A stretch of DNA of 64,000 nt from Sulfobacillus benefaciens (GCA_003023725.1 PXYT01000009.1:17444-81443), one strand, 5' to 3'; positions 14,218 through 24,575 are shown, counted from the first letter of the stretch. The notes: generated by a model from the sequence alone, not told the origin. A program made the numbers and translations.

Positions 14218-14895
14218 ATGGGGCAAAAAATTCATCCAAAGGGTCTGCGACTCGGAATTGTCAAGGACTGGGATTCGAGATGGTATGGTGGTCGTAAAGA
14301 CACTCCCGAGCTGTTGGGGGAGGATCTGGCGATTCGGCGGTTTATTAAGAAGCGTCATCACTCCGCGGGAATTGCACGTGTTGAAATTGAGCGGGGATCC
14401 GCGAAGAAACTCAGAGTAAGTGTGCATACGGGAAAACCCGGAATGGTTATTGGCAAGGGTGGCGTCGGGGTTGATGCTTTGCGCAAGGACCTCGAGAAAT
14501 TGACAAGTAAGAACGTGAATCTGAACATTCTCGAGGTGAAGGTGCCGGATGCCGACGCCCAGTTGGTAGCCGAGAATGTAGCCGGACAGTTGGAACGGCG
14601 GATTGCGTTCAAGCGGGCCATGAAGCAGGCTATTACCCGGACCATGCGCGCCAGCGGGGTAAAAGGCATTAAAATTATGGTGAGCGGTCGTTTGGGCGGT
14701 GCGGAAATTGCGCGGCGTGAGTGGTCTTGGGACGGATCCATTCCTCTTCACACCTTGCGTGCTGATATCGACTACGGGTTTGCCGAGGCACGGACGACAT
14801 ACGGCATAATCGGAGTGAAAGTGTGGATCTTTAAAGGCGAGGTTCTGCCAGCCGCAAAAAAGCGCGTTCTTGCGACTCAAGAGGGAGGTCGGTAA
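14218..14895 (+). CDS. rpsC: 30S ribosomal protein S3
   Basis: S3 forms the mRNA entry pore together with S4 and S5. It has 225 residues. It starts [14 protein letters not shown], has a KH-type [17 protein letters not shown]-binding loop near residue 80, and a C-terminal domain with [21 protein letters not shown] precedes the ATG. rplP begins 2 bp after the stop. Confidence 0.97.
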   Translation: MGQKIHPKGLRLGIVKDWDSRWYGGRKDTPELLGEDLAIRRFIKKRHHSAGIARVEIERGSAKKLRVSVHTGKPGMVIGKGGVGVDALRKDLEKLTSKNVNLNILEVKVPDADAQLVAENVAGQLERRIAFKRAMKQAITRTMRASGVKGIKIMVSGRLGGAEIARREWSWDGSIPLHTLRADIDYGFAEARTTYGIIGVKVWIFKGEVLPAAKKRVLATQEGGR

Positions 14896-14897
14896 TA

Positions 14898-15332
14898 TTG
14901 TTGCAGCCGAAGCGTACCAAGTATCGCAAAATGCATCGGGGTCGTATGAAAGGGACGGCGCATCGAGGTAATAGGGTGGTTTTCGGTGAGTATGGGCTTC
15001 AGGCTTTAGAGCCTGCGTGGATTACGGATCGGCAGATCGAGGCTGCCCGTGTCGCCCTAACGCGTTACATCCGCCGTGGCGGGAAGGTTTGGATCACCAT
15101 TTTCCCAGATAAGCCCGTGACAAAGAAACCTGCGGAAACCCGGCAAGGTAGTGGTAAAGGTAACGTGGAATTTTGGGTCGCGGTTGTTAAGCCGCAACGA
15201 ATCATGTTCGAACTGGCTGGTGTGCCGGAGGACGTGGCTCGTGAGGCGATGCGGCTAGCGGCTCACAAGTTGCCAATCAGGACGCGGTTCGTTAAACGCG
15301 AGGAGTCGGGGGAGAGTGCGCATGAAGCCTAA
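14898..15332 (+). CDS. rplP: 50S ribosomal protein L16
   Basis: L16 organises the A-site side of the 50S subunit. It has 144 residues. The start is TTG: the family begins ML(M/Q)[14 protein letters not shown], and this TTG supplies exactly that N-terminus with GGGAGG 9 bases upstream. The [20 protein letters not shown] segment is diagnostic. It overlaps the start of rpmC by 11 bp. Confidence 0.96.
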   Translation: MLQPKRTKYRKMHRGRMKGTAHRGNRVVFGEYGLQALEPAWITDRQIEAARVALTRYIRRGGKVWITIFPDKPVTKKPAETRQGSGKGNVEFWVAVVKPQRIMFELAGVPEDVAREAMRLAAHKLPIRTRFVKREESGESAHEA

Positions 15333-15525
15333 AGAGATCCGGGAGCTTAACCAGGAGGAGCTACAAGCTAAATTGCGAGCATTAAAAGAAGAGCTTTTCC
15401 GACTTAGGTTTCAACTTGCGACGGCCCAATTAGAAAATCCCATGCGTGTTCGCCAGGTACGGAAAGATATAGCGCGAGTACACACTGTCATCCGTGAGCG
15501 AGAGCTCCGGCAGGACGCGAAATAG
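15322..15525 (+). CDS. rpmC: 50S ribosomal protein L29
   Basis: L29 is a small helical protein near the tunnel exit, beside L23. It has 67 residues from the ATG at 15322. A GTG two codons earlier is in frame, but GGGGGAG lies 7-8 bases before the ATG and [14 protein letters not shown] is the family-like start. It overlaps the end of rplP and precedes rpsQ by 13 bp. Confidence 0.94.
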   Translation: MKPKEIRELNQEELQAKLRALKEELFRLRFQLATAQLENPMRVRQVRKDIARVHTVIRERELRQDAK

Positions 15526-15538
15526 GGGGCAAAGCGAC

Positions 15539-15802
15539 ATGGAACAGGTAGGGGTCAAGAGAAAAGTCCGGGAAGGCACCGTTGTCAGTGACAAAATGAA
15601 CAAGACTGTTGTGGTGGCAGTGGAGTCTTTGGTGCGCCATCCGATTTACGGTCGGACCATGCGGCGGACCAAACGGTACAAGGCTCATGATGAAGAGAAC
15701 GAATGTCGGACGGGTGACGTGGTGCGTATCGAAGAAACGAGACCACTATCCAAAGAAAAACGATGGCGTGTGATTGAGATAATTCGTCGAGGCGAGAAGT
15801 AG
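15539..15802 (+). CDS. rpsQ: 30S ribosomal protein S17
   Basis: S17 is a primary 16S rRNA-binding protein with an OB fold. It has 87 residues from ATG 15539; the frame opens 15 codons earlier inside rpmC, but AGGGGGC lies just upstream of 15539. The [19 protein letters not shown] and [19 protein letters not shown] segments are typical. Confidence 0.96.
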   Translation: MEQVGVKRKVREGTVVSDKMNKTVVVAVESLVRHPIYGRTMRRTKRYKAHDEENECRTGDVVRIEETRPLSKEKRWRVIEIIRRGEK

Positions 15803-15854
15803 AGGCCTGATGTGCCTCGTATGAAAATGGTACGGGAAGGAGGGAGGGTCCGTT

Positions 15855-16226
15855 ATGATACAACCACAAACACGGCTGGTAGTGGCCGATAATACCGGGG
15901 CAAAGGAAATTATGTGTATTCGGGTTCTGGGGGGATCATTTCGCCGTTACGGAAATATTGGCGACGTCATTGTGGCAGCTGTGAAACAGGCAACGCCCGG
16001 GGGCGTGGTCAAAAAAGGAGACGTTGTGAAGGCCGTTATTGTGAGAACAAAAACGGGACGCCGACGAAATGACGGGTCGTACATTAAGTTCGACGAAAAT
16101 GCGGCAGTCATTCTCCGCGGCGACGAAAAGGAGCCGCGAGGAACACGTATTTTTGGACCGGTGGCCCGCGAGTTGCGAGAGCACGATTTTATGAAAATCA
16201 TTTCCCTAGCACCTGAGGTTTTATAA
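15855..16226 (+). CDS. rplN: 50S ribosomal protein L14
   Basis: L14 forms an inter-subunit bridge and is the docking site of the silencing factor RsfS. It has 123 residues. [18 protein letters not shown] and the [18 protein letters not shown] segment are diagnostic. GGAAGGAGGGAGGG precedes the ATG. A 52-bp spacer separates it from rpsQ. Confidence 0.97.
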   Translation: MIQPQTRLVVADNTGAKEIMCIRVLGGSFRRYGNIGDVIVAAVKQATPGGVVKKGDVVKAVIVRTKTGRRRNDGSYIKFDENAAVILRGDEKEPRGTRIFGPVARELREHDFMKIISLAPEVL

Positions 16227-16258
16227 TTCAAGAGAGGCAAATGGAAGGAGGGACTAGG

Positions 16259-16570
16259 GTGCACGTCAAGAAAGGTGATTTGGTTAAGGTTCTAGCAGGA
16301 AAAGACAAAGGGAAGCAGGGAAAGATTATCCGGTCGATACCTAAGGAAGATCGTGTCGTGGTCGAGAAGGTTAATTTGATGAAAAAGCACCAAAAGCCTA
16401 CGCAACAATATCCGCAAGGCGGGATTATCGCAATGGAGGCTCCCTTGCACGTGTCAAATGTCATGGTGATTTGTCCGTCCTGTAAAAAGCCTACGAGGAC
16501 GGGACACAAATTCTTGGACAATGGCAAGAAGGTGCGGCAGTGCAAGCACTGTGGTGCGGCAATCGATTAA
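16259..16570 (+). CDS. rplX: 50S ribosomal protein L24
   Basis: L24 initiates 50S assembly and lies near the tunnel exit. It has 103 residues from the GTG at 16259. An ATG six codons upstream overlaps the GGAAGGAGGG ribosome site itself, so the GTG is the likely start. The KOW motif ([16 protein letters not shown]) is at residues 8-23. The C-terminus holds a CPSCKKPTR...CKHCG four-cysteine pattern, which may bind zinc. Confidence 0.95.
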   Translation: MHVKKGDLVKVLAGKDKGKQGKIIRSIPKEDRVVVEKVNLMKKHQKPTQQYPQGGIIAMEAPLHVSNVMVICPSCKKPTRTGHKFLDNGKKVRQCKHCGAAID

Positions 16571-16598
16571 TTCCGGGAGAAGGAACAGGGGGTTAACA

Positions 16599-17153
16599 AT
16601 GGCTGTGGTGTCGGAGTTGAGGAATCGGTACGACAAAGAAGTGGTGCCGAAACTTCAAGAACGCTTTAAATACAAGAATCCCATGGTTGTGCCCAAAGTC
16701 GTTAAGGTTGTTATTAACATGGGTGTGGGAGATTCCATAGGCAATCCGAAATTGCTAGAGGCCGCAGTGAACGATTTAGCAACGATAACGGGCCAGCATC
16801 CTCTTGTAACGCGGGCGCGAAAGTCTATTGCGTCGTTCAAGGTCCGTGAAGGAATGCCTATCGGAGTCAAAGTCACACTTCGGGGCCAGAGGATGTATGA
16901 CTTTGTCGAAAAGTTGTTTTTCATGGCTTTGCCCCGGGTTCGAGATTTTCGTGGCGTGTCGACCAAAGGTTTTGATGGACGAGGAAATTACACCTTAGGT
17001 ATCCGCGAGCAAATAATTTTTCCTGAAATTGAGTACGACAAAGTGGAAAAAGTCCGCGGTATGGACGTCACGCTCGTGACCAGCGCGCAAACCGACGAAG
17101 AAGCCAAAGAATTATTAACTTTGTTGGGCATGCCATTCACGCCACAACGGTAG
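16599..17153 (+). CDS. rplE: 50S ribosomal protein L5
   Basis: L5 binds 5S rRNA and bridges to S13. It has 184 residues from the ATG at 16599, preceded by AGGGGG; the open frame continues 26 codons upstream inside rpl[34 protein letters not shown] and the C-terminal LLTLLGMPF are typical. The next gene, S14, follows by 10 bp. Confidence 0.97.
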   Translation: MAVVSELRNRYDKEVVPKLQERFKYKNPMVVPKVVKVVINMGVGDSIGNPKLLEAAVNDLATITGQHPLVTRARKSIASFKVREGMPIGVKVTLRGQRMYDFVEKLFFMALPRVRDFRGVSTKGFDGRGNYTLGIREQIIFPEIEYDKVEKVRGMDVTLVTSAQTDEEAKELLTLLGMPFTPQR

Positions 17154-17163
17154 GAGGGATTAT

Positions 17164-17349
17164 ATGGCGAAGAAATCGCTTATTGCAAAGGCCAAACGCA
17201 CACCCAAGTATAAAGTGCGAGGGTATCATCGGTGCCAGATTTGTGGCCGGCCTCACGGATACATTCGGGACTTTGGTCTATGCCGCCTGTGCTTTCGGCA
17301 GTTAGCACACCAAGGCGAAATTCCCGGTGTCCGTAAAGCCAGCTGGTAA
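17164..17349 (+). CDS. rpsZ: 30S ribosomal protein S14, zinc-binding type
   Basis: This is the short, zinc-binding form of S14. It has 61 residues, with CxxC at C24/C27 (CQIC) and again at CRLC. The family uses these four cysteines to bind zinc, in contrast to the longer zinc-free paralogue that some bacteria keep for zinc starvation. TAGGAGGG precedes the ATG. Confidence 0.97.
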   Translation: MAKKSLIAKAKRTPKYKVRGYHRCQICGRPHGYIRDFGLCRLCFRQLAHQGEIPGVRKASW

Positions 17350-17365
17350 GGAGAGGAGGATCGCA

Positions 17366-17758
17366 GTGACTGATCCCATTGCAGATATGTTAACCCGTAT
17401 TCGGAACGCAAATGTGGTATACCGAGATCACGTCGATGTTCCGGACTCGAAGATAAAGCGTGCTCTGGCACACATCTTGAAACAAGAAGGATTTGTTCGT
17501 GACTACGAGTTGGTGGAGGACGGCAAGCACGGAATGATTCGTCTTCATTTGAAGTATGGCCCAAATCGTGAACGGGTGATATCCGGGTTGAAGAGGATTA
17601 GCCGACCGGGCCTGCGCGTATACGCAGGGCATGATGAACTGCCCCGTGTCTTAGGGGGATTGGGGATTGCCGTACTGTCCACCTCTCATGGCGTCATGAC
17701 TGAAAAGCAGGCTCGGGAATTCCGCGTGGGCGGAGAAGTGCTTTGCTACGTGTGGTAG
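17366..17758 (+). CDS. rpsH: 30S ribosomal protein S8
   Basis: S8 is a primary 16S-binding protein and the spc-operon translational repressor in E. coli. It has 130 residues from the GTG at 17366, 6 bases after GGAGAGGAGGA. The open frame extends 13 codons into the S14 gene without a ribosome site. [15 protein letters not shown] and [20 protein letters not shown] are diagnostic. Confidence 0.97.
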   Translation: MTDPIADMLTRIRNANVVYRDHVDVPDSKIKRALAHILKQEGFVRDYELVEDGKHGMIRLHLKYGPNRERVISGLKRISRPGLRVYAGHDELPRVLGGLGIAVLSTSHGVMTEKQAREFRVGGEVLCYVW

Positions 17759-17786
17759 TCCAGATGACGAGGAGGAGTATCCGAAC

Positions 17787-18326
17787 ATGTCACGGATAGG
17801 TAAGAGAACCATACCCATTCCTGGGAGTGTGACCGTTAATATCGATGGCAGTTCTGTACATGTGAAAGGGCCGAATGGCGAACTTCAGAGAACCCTGAGG
17901 CCCGAAGTGACACTGTCCATGGAGGGCAATGAGATTCGGGTGCTTCCGGTGGATGACAGTCCCTTTGCCCGGGCACAATGGGGCTTGTCCCGAACTCTGG
18001 TAGCGAATATGGTTGAAGGGGTCTCCAATGGTTTTCAGCGGAATCTAGAGATGTCGGGTGTGGGATATCGAGCTTCGAAGCAAGGGCAGAACCTGGTGCT
18101 GGCTGTTGGCTTCTCGCATACCGTGACCATCGAGCCCCCTTCGGGCGTGGTCTTTGAGGTACCCAATCCCACCAATATTGTCGTGAAGGGGTATGACAAA
18201 GAGACTGTAGGTGCCGTAGCAGCCCGCATTCGGGGTGTCCGCCCGCCAGAACCGTACAAGGGCAAGGGCATTCATTATCAGGGTGAGAGAATCATTCGCA
18301 AGGTTGGCAAGACTGGAAAGAAATGA
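17787..18326 (+). CDS. rplF: 50S ribosomal protein L6
   Basis: L6 contacts the sarcin-ricin region and the factor-binding site. It has 179 residues formed from two similar domains. [18 protein letters not shown] at the start and the C-terminal [16 protein letters not shown] are typical. GAGGAG precedes the ATG by 9 bases. Confidence 0.97.
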   Translation: MSRIGKRTIPIPGSVTVNIDGSSVHVKGPNGELQRTLRPEVTLSMEGNEIRVLPVDDSPFARAQWGLSRTLVANMVEGVSNGFQRNLEMSGVGYRASKQGQNLVLAVGFSHTVTIEPPSGVVFEVPNPTNIVVKGYDKETVGAVAARIRGVRPPEPYKGKGIHYQGERIIRKVGKTGKK

Positions 18327-18336
18327 GGGATAGGAC

Positions 18337-18702
18337 GTGTATACTCGTTTTGACAGGAACGCGGCCCGTAAGCGTCGGCACCTGCGTATAAGGACTAAGG
18401 TTAAAGGAACGACGGAAAGGCCGCGCCTTAATGTCTACCGTTCCAATTTGAACATTTATGCACAAGTGATCGATGACACCAAAGGGCACACGATTGCCTC
18501 GGCCTCTACTCTGGAAAAGGTATTTGAAAATATGGAAGGCCGCTTGACCGTGAATAAGTCTCGAGAAGTAGGACGATTAGTGGCAGAACGGGCCATTGCC
18601 CGGGGTGTAAAAAAAGTGGTCTTTGATCGTGGTGGATATCGTTACCATGGACGGGTCCAGGCATTGGCCGATGCAGCCCGTGAAGCCGGGCTCGAATTTT
18701 AG
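18337..18702 (+). CDS. rplR: 50S ribosomal protein L18
   Basis: L18 binds 5S rRNA together with L5. It has 121 residues from a GTG start, with GAGGGATAGG upstream. [20 protein letters not shown] and the C-terminal [20 protein letters not shown] are diagnostic. It follows rplF by 10 bp. Confidence 0.96.
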   Translation: MYTRFDRNAARKRRHLRIRTKVKGTTERPRLNVYRSNLNIYAQVIDDTKGHTIASASTLEKVFENMEGRLTVNKSREVGRLVAERAIARGVKKVVFDRGGYRYHGRVQALADAAREAGLEF

Positions 18703-18719
18703 GAGACAGGAGGTACGTT

Positions 18720-19253
18720 ATGGCAAGACCAGCAACCCAAAATCAGGATTCACGGGGCACAAGCGAGTTTAAGGAAAAGGTCGTGGCGATTAACCGTGTT
18801 GCCAAGGTGGTCAAGGGTGGGCGGCGGTTTAGCTTTAGCGCCCTAGTCGTCGTTGGTGACGAAAATGGACGCGTCGGCGTGGGATTAGGAAAAGCCGCGG
18901 AAATCCCCGACGCCATCCGTAAGGGTGTCGAGGATGCCAAAAAGTCTATGATCACGGTTCCCAGATTAGGGAGCACAATACCTCATCAGGTTACGGGGGT
19001 ATTCGGGGCCGGGCGAGTGTTGCTGAAGCCGGCCGGACCCGGAACCGGCGTGATTGCCGGCGGAGCGGTGAGAGCTGTGTTGGAAGCCGCAGGTGTCCGG
19101 GACGTGTTAACGAAATCCTTGGGCACGGCTAATCCTAATAACGTAGTCGCTGCTACAATGGAAGGGCTGAAGCAGTTGAAGAAGGCCGAACACGTAGCGA
19201 AACTTCGCGGGCGTTCCGTGCGGGAAATATTGTGGGGGGCTCACCATGGCTAA
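18720..19253 (+). CDS. rpsE: 30S ribosomal protein S5
   Basis: S5 affects decoding fidelity and helps form the mRNA entry helicase. It has 177 residues. The N-terminal dsRNA-binding-like domain ([18 protein letters not shown]) and the [20 protein letters not shown] loop are visible. AGGAGG precedes the ATG by 5 bases. Its last 8 bases overlap rpmD. Confidence 0.97.
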   Translation: MARPATQNQDSRGTSEFKEKVVAINRVAKVVKGGRRFSFSALVVVGDENGRVGVGLGKAAEIPDAIRKGVEDAKKSMITVPRLGSTIPHQVTGVFGAGRVLLKPAGPGTGVIAGGAVRAVLEAAGVRDVLTKSLGTANPNNVVAATMEGLKQLKKAEHVAKLRGRSVREILWGAHHG

Positions 19254-19449
19254 ACTGCGTATTACGTTAGTGAAAAGCGCTATTGGTTACGCTCAGGATC
19301 AAAAAGATACAGCCAGCCGGTTGGGTCTTCGCAAAATGTGGCGTACAGTGGAATTTGAAGACAACGCATCCATTCGAGGAATGATTCACAAGATTCGCCA
19401 TCTCGTGAGGGTGGAGGAAATTCCAGCTGGGAAGGAGGATGCTCAATGA
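19246..19449 (+). CDS. rpmD: 50S ribosomal protein L30
   Basis: L30 is a small 50S protein. It has 67 residues. [20 protein letters not shown] and a later [13 protein letters not shown] are characteristic. It overlaps rpsE by 8 bp and rplO by 4 bp, which implies coupled translation. Confidence 0.96.
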   Translation: MAKLRITLVKSAIGYAQDQKDTASRLGLRKMWRTVEFEDNASIRGMIHKIRHLVRVEEIPAGKEDAQ

Positions 19450-19883
19450 GGCTGCATGACATCAAATCCTCCCCAGGGAGCCGTTCCAAAAGGACCCGGA
19501 GGGGACGGGGCTTAGGGTCGGGGTTGGGCAAAACGGCAGGCCGTGGCCATAAGGGACAAAAAGCACGGTCCGGCGGGAGTATTCGTCCCGGTTTTGAAGG
19601 AGGACAGATGCCCTTACAGCGTCGTCTGCCCAAGCGCGGTTTTGTCAATCCTTTTCGAGTAGAGTATGAAATTGTCAATGTCGGCGACCTCAATCAATTT
19701 GAAGCTAACACGGTGGTTACGGTGGGACTGTTAAAGGAGCGCCGACTGGTGCGACGCAACAAGCCTGTGAAAGTTTTGGGGGAAGGAGCGTTGGACCGGC
19801 CTTTGACAGTTCAGGTTAATGCCTTTTCTAAGTCGGCAAAGGAAAAGATTGAGGCAGTTTCTGGACGAGCCGAGGTGATTTGA
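19446..19883 (+). CDS. rplO: 50S ribosomal protein L15
   Basis: L15 is a late-assembly 50S protein. It has 145 residues. The N-terminal basic, glycine-rich stretch ([20 protein letters not shown]) is the hallmark, followed by [20 protein letters not shown]. The start overlaps the rpmD stop (ATGA) and is preceded by GGGAAGGAGG. Confidence 0.97.
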   Translation: MRLHDIKSSPGSRSKRTRRGRGLGSGLGKTAGRGHKGQKARSGGSIRPGFEGGQMPLQRRLPKRGFVNPFRVEYEIVNVGDLNQFEANTVVTVGLLKERRLVRRNKPVKVLGEGALDRPLTVQVNAFSKSAKEKIEAVSGRAEVI

Positions 19884-19884
19884 C

Positions 19885-21165
19885 GTGGCACAAAATATGA
19901 TGAATGCGTTCCGGTCATCGGATTTGAACAAGCGAATACTGTTTACCTTCTTGATGCTGGTCGTGTTTCGTGTGGGCGCCCATGTGCCAATTCCGGGCGT
20001 CCACGCATCCGTGATTCAAAGTCTATTCGTTCATGGTGCCACGATTTTTGCGTTGCTGAATTTGTTCTCCGGGGGTGCCACGGCAACTTTATCAATCTTT
20101 GCGCTAAGCATTATTCCTTATATCAATGCCAGTATTATCATGCAGTTGATGACGGTGGTCATTCCAACTGTCGAGGAATGGTCGAAAGAGGGCGAAGAGG
20201 GCCAGAAAAAGATGACAAAGGTGACCCGGTGGCTGTCATTGGGGCTAGGAGCACTACAGTCGCTGGGCATTGCGTATTACCTTTTTAATTATTCGTCCCA
20301 CGGCGAATTCGCTTACGTTCACCATACCATTGGCAGTTTGCTTTTAACGGCGTTATTATTGTTGACTGGCTCCACCATTCTAATGTGGGTAGGAGAAGAA
20401 ATAACCGACAAAGGTATTGGCAATGGGATATCTTTGCTCGTGTTTTTCGGGATCATTTCGCGACTGCCTTTTGGAATCGAACAGCTCTTTAAGTATATTC
20501 AAGCGGGTATCATCAGTTGGCCTAAGATTGTCGTCTTTCTCATCATTGCTGTGTTAATCATTGCGGCTGTTGTGTTTGTGAATGAGGGACAGAGAAAAAT
20601 TCCGGTCCAATATCCCAAACGCGTCGTCGGTCGACGGATGTATCAGGGGCAATCGACGCATTTGCCCATCCGAGTCAATCAGGCTGGGGTCATCCCCGTA
20701 ATTTTTGCCATTTCGTTGCTGATCCTCCCTTATACCATCGGTCAGTTTTTTAAAGGTGGATGGGTTACGGTACTCGAGCATTATTTTGGGTTCACATCGC
20801 CACTCTATATCGTCGCGGAATTTGTTTTGGTTGTGGCATTTACCTTTTTCTATACCCAAGTAGTATTTAAGGTGGATGACGTGGCTGACAACTTGAAAAA
20901 AGGCGGAGGATATATTCCCGGTATAAGACCTGGTCGGCCCACAGCGGAATATCTTGGACGTGTGAGTAGCCGTCTTACATTGGTTGGAGCAATTTTCTTG
21001 GGCGTTGTGGCCATTCTTCCTAGTTTCGTGACTATGGGCATGGGAGTCAACGGTCTGTATTTTGGGGGAACCTCGTTGCTTATTATCGTGGGTGTGGCAC
21101 TTGACACGTTAAAGCAGATGCAGGCACAGATGCTCATGAAACAATATCAAGGATTCATGAAATGA
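19885..21165 (+). CDS. secY: Preprotein translocase subunit SecY
   Basis: SecY is the pore of the Sec translocon. It has 426 residues and about ten membrane segments. Typical motifs are RVGAHVPIPGVH, INASIIMQLMT and the cytoplasmic RPGRPTAEYLGRV loop that binds SecA and ribosomes. The start is a GTG 1 bp after the rplO stop. It sits in the standard place between rplO and adk. Confidence 0.98.
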   Translation: MAQNMMNAFRSSDLNKRILFTFLMLVVFRVGAHVPIPGVHASVIQSLFVHGATIFALLNLFSGGATATLSIFALSIIPYINASIIMQLMTVVIPTVEEWSKEGEEGQKKMTKVTRWLSLGLGALQSLGIAYYLFNYSSHGEFAYVHHTIGSLLLTALLLLTGSTILMWVGEEITDKGIGNGISLLVFFGIISRLPFGIEQLFKYIQAGIISWPKIVVFLIIAVLIIAAVVFVNEGQRKIPVQYPKRVVGRRMYQGQSTHLPIRVNQAGVIPVIFAISLLILPYTIGQFFKGGWVTVLEHYFGFTSPLYIVAEFVLVVAFTFFYTQVVFKVDDVADNLKKGGGYIPGIRPGRPTAEYLGRVSSRLTLVGAIFLGVVAILPSFVTMGMGVNGLYFGGTSLLIIVGVALDTLKQMQAQMLMKQYQGFMK

Positions 21166-21178
21166 GGTGAGACCGCTA

Positions 21179-21832
21179 GTGAATCTGGTTTTATTAGGAG
21201 CGCCGGGAGCGGGAAAAGGTACACAGGCGAAATATATTGCTGAATACTATCATATCCCTCACATCTCGACGGGAGACATTTTCCGGCGCCATTTGAGCGA
21301 AGGGACTCCGTTAGGGCAACAGGCTCGGACGTACATGGCAGAAGGTAAACTGGTGCCAGACGATATCACTGATGCCATGGTGGACGAGAGGTTGCGCCTT
21401 CCCGACGCGATTCGCGGTTTCATCTTAGACGGATTCCCCCGGAATGTGAATCAAGGTACAGCTCTCGAGGTGATGTTGGCTGACAGAGAACGGCATCTTG
21501 ATGCAGTCATTTACATTAATGTGCCTCGTGATGTATTGATCGAACGCCTGGTAGGGCGCCGGGTATGCCCGCAGTGCGGGGCAACGTACCATGTGCGATT
21601 TGATCCACCCAAAGTTGACGGGATTTGTAACGTGTGCCGTAGTAGCTTGGTTCAACGACCGGATGATCGTCTCGAGACCGTTGCCACGCGCCTGTCTGTG
21701 TACAGCGAGGAAACCGCTCCGTTGACCGCGTTTTATCAAGAACGCGGAAATCTTTTGGAGATTGATGGAACAAAATCGGTTCAGAGCGTTTACGAGGCTA
21801 TTATTCAACGGTTGGGGGCACGGCATGATTGA
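21179..21832 (+). CDS. adk: Adenylate kinase, zinc-lid type
   Basis: Adenylate kinase interconverts AMP, ADP and ATP. It has 217 residues from the GTG at 21179, which gives MNLVLLGAPGAGKGTQ, the family N-terminus, with GAGGTGAG 8 bases upstream. Another GTG four codons earlier (21167) is in frame but is too close to that ribosome site. The LID domain carries two CxxC pairs (CPQC and CNVC), a structural zinc site common in Gram-positives and thermophiles. It overlaps map by 8 bp. Confidence 0.97.
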   Translation: MNLVLLGAPGAGKGTQAKYIAEYYHIPHISTGDIFRRHLSEGTPLGQQARTYMAEGKLVPDDITDAMVDERLRLPDAIRGFILDGFPRNVNQGTALEVMLADRERHLDAVIYINVPRDVLIERLVGRRVCPQCGATYHVRFDPPKVDGICNVCRSSLVQRPDDRLETVATRLSVYSEETAPLTAFYQERGNLLEIDGTKSVQSVYEAIIQRLGARHD

Positions 21833-22577
21833 ATTGAAGAGCGCACGCGACAAGGAGAAAATGCGAAGGGCCGGTCTCATCGTTGCCGAAGTGCTGCAAG
21901 TTCTCAAAAAAGCCGTGAAACCCGGTATGATGACCAAAGAACTGGACCATATTGCCGATTACGAGATACGGAGCCGTGGGGCTGTTCCGGTCTTCAAGGG
22001 CTACCATGGATACCCTGCCAGTGTTTGTGTTTCGGTGAATCATGAAGTCGTTCACGGTATACCGGGGCCCCGGAGACTGAAGGAACATGACTTGGTAAGC
22101 GTGGATTTAGGGGCTGTCATCGATTCCTTTGTGGGTGACGCCGCATTGTCCTTGTTTGTGGGAGAGCCCCCGGACGAAAGGGCTGCGTTACTGCTAAAGG
22201 TTACGGAAGAGTCTTTGTATGCAGGGATCCAGGCAGCTCAAAGCGGAGGCCATCTCGGCGACATCTCGCATACGGTACAACAATATGTTGAGCGTCACGG
22301 ATTTTCTGTGGTGCGGGACTATGTTGGCCATGGAATTGGGCATCAGATGCACGAGGATCCGCAAGTCCCGAATTACGGTCTTCCGGGTCGTGGTATATTA
22401 CTAAAACCCGGGCTAGCACTGGCCATTGAGCCGATGGTTAATGCGGGAGACTATGAAGTTGACGTATTAGATGACGGGTGGACCGTTGTCACGCGTGATG
22501 GGTCATTATCGGCTCATTTCGAGCATACCATCTTTATCACCGAAACAGGGCCGGAAATATTGACTCGAATTGATTGA
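21825..22577 (+). CDS. map: Methionine aminopeptidase, type I
   Basis: This enzyme removes the initiator methionine from nascent proteins. It has 250 residues from the ATG at 21825 (MIELKSARDKEKMRRAG); the frame is open 21 codons further into adk. The metal ligands are visible in SVDLGAVIDSFVGDAA (two Asp), GHGIGHQMHE (His), AIEPMVN (Glu) and SAHFEHT (Glu). It lacks the N-terminal SH3-binding extension, as usual for bacteria. Confidence 0.97.
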   Translation: MIELKSARDKEKMRRAGLIVAEVLQVLKKAVKPGMMTKELDHIADYEIRSRGAVPVFKGYHGYPASVCVSVNHEVVHGIPGPRRLKEHDLVSVDLGAVIDSFVGDAALSLFVGEPPDERAALLLKVTEESLYAGIQAAQSGGHLGDISHTVQQYVERHGFSVVRDYVGHGIGHQMHEDPQVPNYGLPGRGILLKPGLALAIEPMVNAGDYEVDVLDDGWTVVTRDGSLSAHFEHTIFITETGPEILTRID

Positions 22578-22587
22578 CAAATTCCGT

Positions 22588-22593
22588 TATAAT
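22588..22593 (+). promoter_or_regulatory. Possible promoter -10 (TATAAT) before infA
   Basis: A perfect TATAAT lies 11 bp after the map stop, in a 115-bp spacer that also holds a short stem (TGTTTC paired with GAAACA near 22618-22641). No good -35 is spaced correctly. An internal promoter for infA-rpmJ-rpsM-rpsK-rpsD-rpoA is plausible. Confidence 0.4.
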
Positions 22594-22692
22594 AGATCGG
22601 ATGTATTCCACAGGTTTGTTTCTCTGTGAACAGGGAAACATAGGGGAACGACGAAGAGATTTTAGGAAGGAAGAAAGAAAGGAGGGACAGCT

Positions 22693-22911
22693 GTGGCAAA
22701 AGAAGACGCGATTGAGGTCGAGGGTACCGTGATTGAACCGTTGCCGAATGCGATGTTTCGTGTTGAATTAGCCAACGGTCACAGAGTACTCGCGCACATC
22801 TCCGGGAAAATTCGCATGCATTTTATTAAGATCCTGCCGGGAGACAAGGTTACGGTTCAGTTATCGCCTTATGACCTGACTCGCGGGCGAATTACTTATC
22901 GTTACAAGTAA
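22693..22911 (+). CDS. infA: Translation initiation factor IF-1
   Basis: IF-1 blocks the A site during initiation. It has 72 residues, the universal length, with a single S1/OB-fold domain. [21 protein letters not shown] and the C-terminal [11 protein letters not shown] are diagnostic. AAAGGAGGGACAGCT precedes the GTG start. Confidence 0.97.
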   Translation: MAKEDAIEVEGTVIEPLPNAMFRVELANGHRVLAHISGKIRMHFIKILPGDKVTVQLSPYDLTRGRITYRYK

Positions 22912-22937
22912 TGAACAGGGGCAAAGGAGGTTAGGCA

Positions 22938-23051
22938 ATGAAGGTACGGGCGTCCGTGAAGCCCATTTGTGAGAAGTGCAAAGTGATTAAGCGTCATGGG
23001 CGGGTTCTGGTTATCTGTGAAAATCCCAAGCACAAGCAGGCCCAGGGATAA
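22938..23051 (+). CDS. rpmJ: 50S ribosomal protein L36
   Basis: L36 is the smallest 50S protein. The 37-residue frame begins [20 protein letters not shown] and ends KHKQAQG. It has the zinc-ribbon pattern C11, C14, C27, H32. AAAGGAGG lies 8 bases before the ATG. The order infA-rpmJ-rpsM is standard. Confidence 0.96.
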   Translation: MKVRASVKPICEKCKVIKRHGRVLVICENPKHKQAQG

Positions 23052-23083
23052 ACATCAACAACAAGAAGAAGGGAGCTTAAAGC

Positions 23084-23455
23084 GTGGCACGAATTGCAGG
23101 AATTGATTTACCCCGCGACAAGCGAATTGAGGCTGCACTGCCATACATTTATGGTATAGGGTGGTCTGCGTCTCGAAAAATTTTGGCTAGGACGCAAGTT
23201 GACCCCGGTACACGAGTGCGGGATTTAACAGAAGATGAAGTGGCCCGCATTCGTGAGGTGGTCGACCGTGAATACCGAGTTGAAGGAGATCTTCGTCGAG
23301 AAGTGCAGATGAATATCAAACGGTTGATCGACATCGGCACTTATCGGGGCTTGCGTCATCGGCGGGGTTTGCCTGTCCGGGGACAGAGAACCAAAACCAA
23401 CGCACGCACCCGGAAAGGTCCGCGGCGAACGGTGGGGGCCAAACGCAAGAAGTAA
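23084..23455 (+). CDS. rpsM: 30S ribosomal protein S13
   Basis: S13 contacts P-site tRNA and bridges to L5. It has 123 residues. [20 protein letters not shown] and the C-terminal basic tail [17 protein letters not shown] are typical. The start is a GTG with GAAGGGAG upstream. Confidence 0.97.
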   Translation: MARIAGIDLPRDKRIEAALPYIYGIGWSASRKILARTQVDPGTRVRDLTEDEVARIREVVDREYRVEGDLRREVQMNIKRLIDIGTYRGLRHRRGLPVRGQRTKTNARTRKGPRRTVGAKRKK

Positions 23456-23494
23456 CACCCCAAATTCATTTCTCAGGAGGGACCGGAAGGACAA

Positions 23495-23890
23495 ATGCCA
23501 AGCAGTCGTCATAGAACCAGAACCCGTCGCCGTGACAGGCGCCATGTCGATAGGGGCACCGCGCATATTCGGTCGACTTTTAATAACACTATCGTTACGA
23601 TTACCGATACACAGGGCAATGCGCTCTCGTGGGCCTCATCTGGCCAGGCAGGATTTAAAGGCTCTCGAAAGAGCACACCTTTTGCCGCGCAAATGGCGGC
23701 CGAAACGGCTGCCAAAGCAGCCATGGAGTATGGGCTTAAGGAAGTTGAGGTCTTGGTCAAGGGACCGGGATCGGGTCGAGAAGCGGCAATTCGTGCACTT
23801 CAGGGAGCTGGGCTTGAGGTTAGTATGATCAAAGATGTTACACCTATTCCTCATAATGGATGTCGTCCGCCGAAACGGCGACGAGTATAA
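23495..23890 (+). CDS. rpsK: 30S ribosomal protein S11
   Basis: S11 forms the 30S platform near the E-site codon. It has 131 residues. [18 protein letters not shown] and the C-terminal [18 protein letters not shown] are diagnostic. CAGGAGGGACCGGAAGGA precedes the ATG. Confidence 0.97.
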   Translation: MPSSRHRTRTRRRDRRHVDRGTAHIRSTFNNTIVTITDTQGNALSWASSGQAGFKGSRKSTPFAAQMAAETAAKAAMEYGLKEVEVLVKGPGSGREAAIRALQGAGLEVSMIKDVTPIPHNGCRPPKRRRV

Positions 23891-23914
23891 GAGAGAAAGG
23901 AAGGAGGCGGCCAA

Positions 23915-24541
23915 ATGGCACGTTACACGGGACCAGTATGCCGGTTGTGCCGGCGTGAAGGCGTTAAATTATATCTCAAAGGAGACAAGTGCTTTACTGA
24001 CAAATGTCCGGTAATGCGTCGTCCTTATGCTCCGGGACAGCACGGCCAGGGACGCCGTAAACTTTCGGAGTACGGGGTGCAACTGCGGGAAAAACAAAAA
24101 GCCCGCAGGACCTATGGTATCATGGAGGGTCAGTTCTCACGGTACTTTGGGAAGGCTTCGGCAAAGAAGGGTGTCACTGGTGAGCTTTTGTTTCAACTTT
24201 TAGAGCGTCGCTTGGATAATGTGGTGTACCGTATGGGGTTTGCCTCCTCTCGTGCAGAGGCCAGACAACTAGTACGTCACAACCACTTTGCGGTCAATGG
24301 CCGTCGAGTGAATATACCGTCGTATTCGGTGAAACCCGGTGATGTCGTCGAAGTGCGCGAAGTAAGCCGTCAAAAACCACGATTCAAAGCCTTGATGGAA
24401 GCACCGCTTCGCACCATTCCGGCCTGGCTGGATGTTCAGCGGGATCAGTGGCGTGGTGCAGTGGTAAGAATGCCCAACCGTGATGAAATTGATACACCCG
24501 TCCAGGAACAGCTTATTATCGAGTGGTACTCTCGTGTATAA
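23915..24541 (+). CDS. rpsD: 30S ribosomal protein S4
   Basis: S4 is a primary 16S-binding protein with an S4 RNA-binding domain ([20 protein letters not shown]). It has 208 residues. Near the N-terminus lie C9, C12, C26 and C31 (CRLC, KCFTDKC), the zinc-type form found in many Gram-positive and thermophilic bacteria. AAGGAGGCGG precedes the ATG. Confidence 0.97.
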   Translation: MARYTGPVCRLCRREGVKLYLKGDKCFTDKCPVMRRPYAPGQHGQGRRKLSEYGVQLREKQKARRTYGIMEGQFSRYFGKASAKKGVTGELLFQLLERRLDNVVYRMGFASSRAEARQLVRHNHFAVNGRRVNIPSYSVKPGDVVEVREVSRQKPRFKALMEAPLRTIPAWLDVQRDQWRGAVVRMPNRDEIDTPVQEQLIIEWYSRV

Positions 24542-24575
24542 ACCATTTGTGATCTGAGAGGGGGGAGCCTGCTTT

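Noticed and set aside
14017..14880. 287-codon frame on the minus strand opposite rplV and rpsC
   Set aside because: It is fully antisense to two certain ribosomal protein genes, has no ribosome site and no family likeness.
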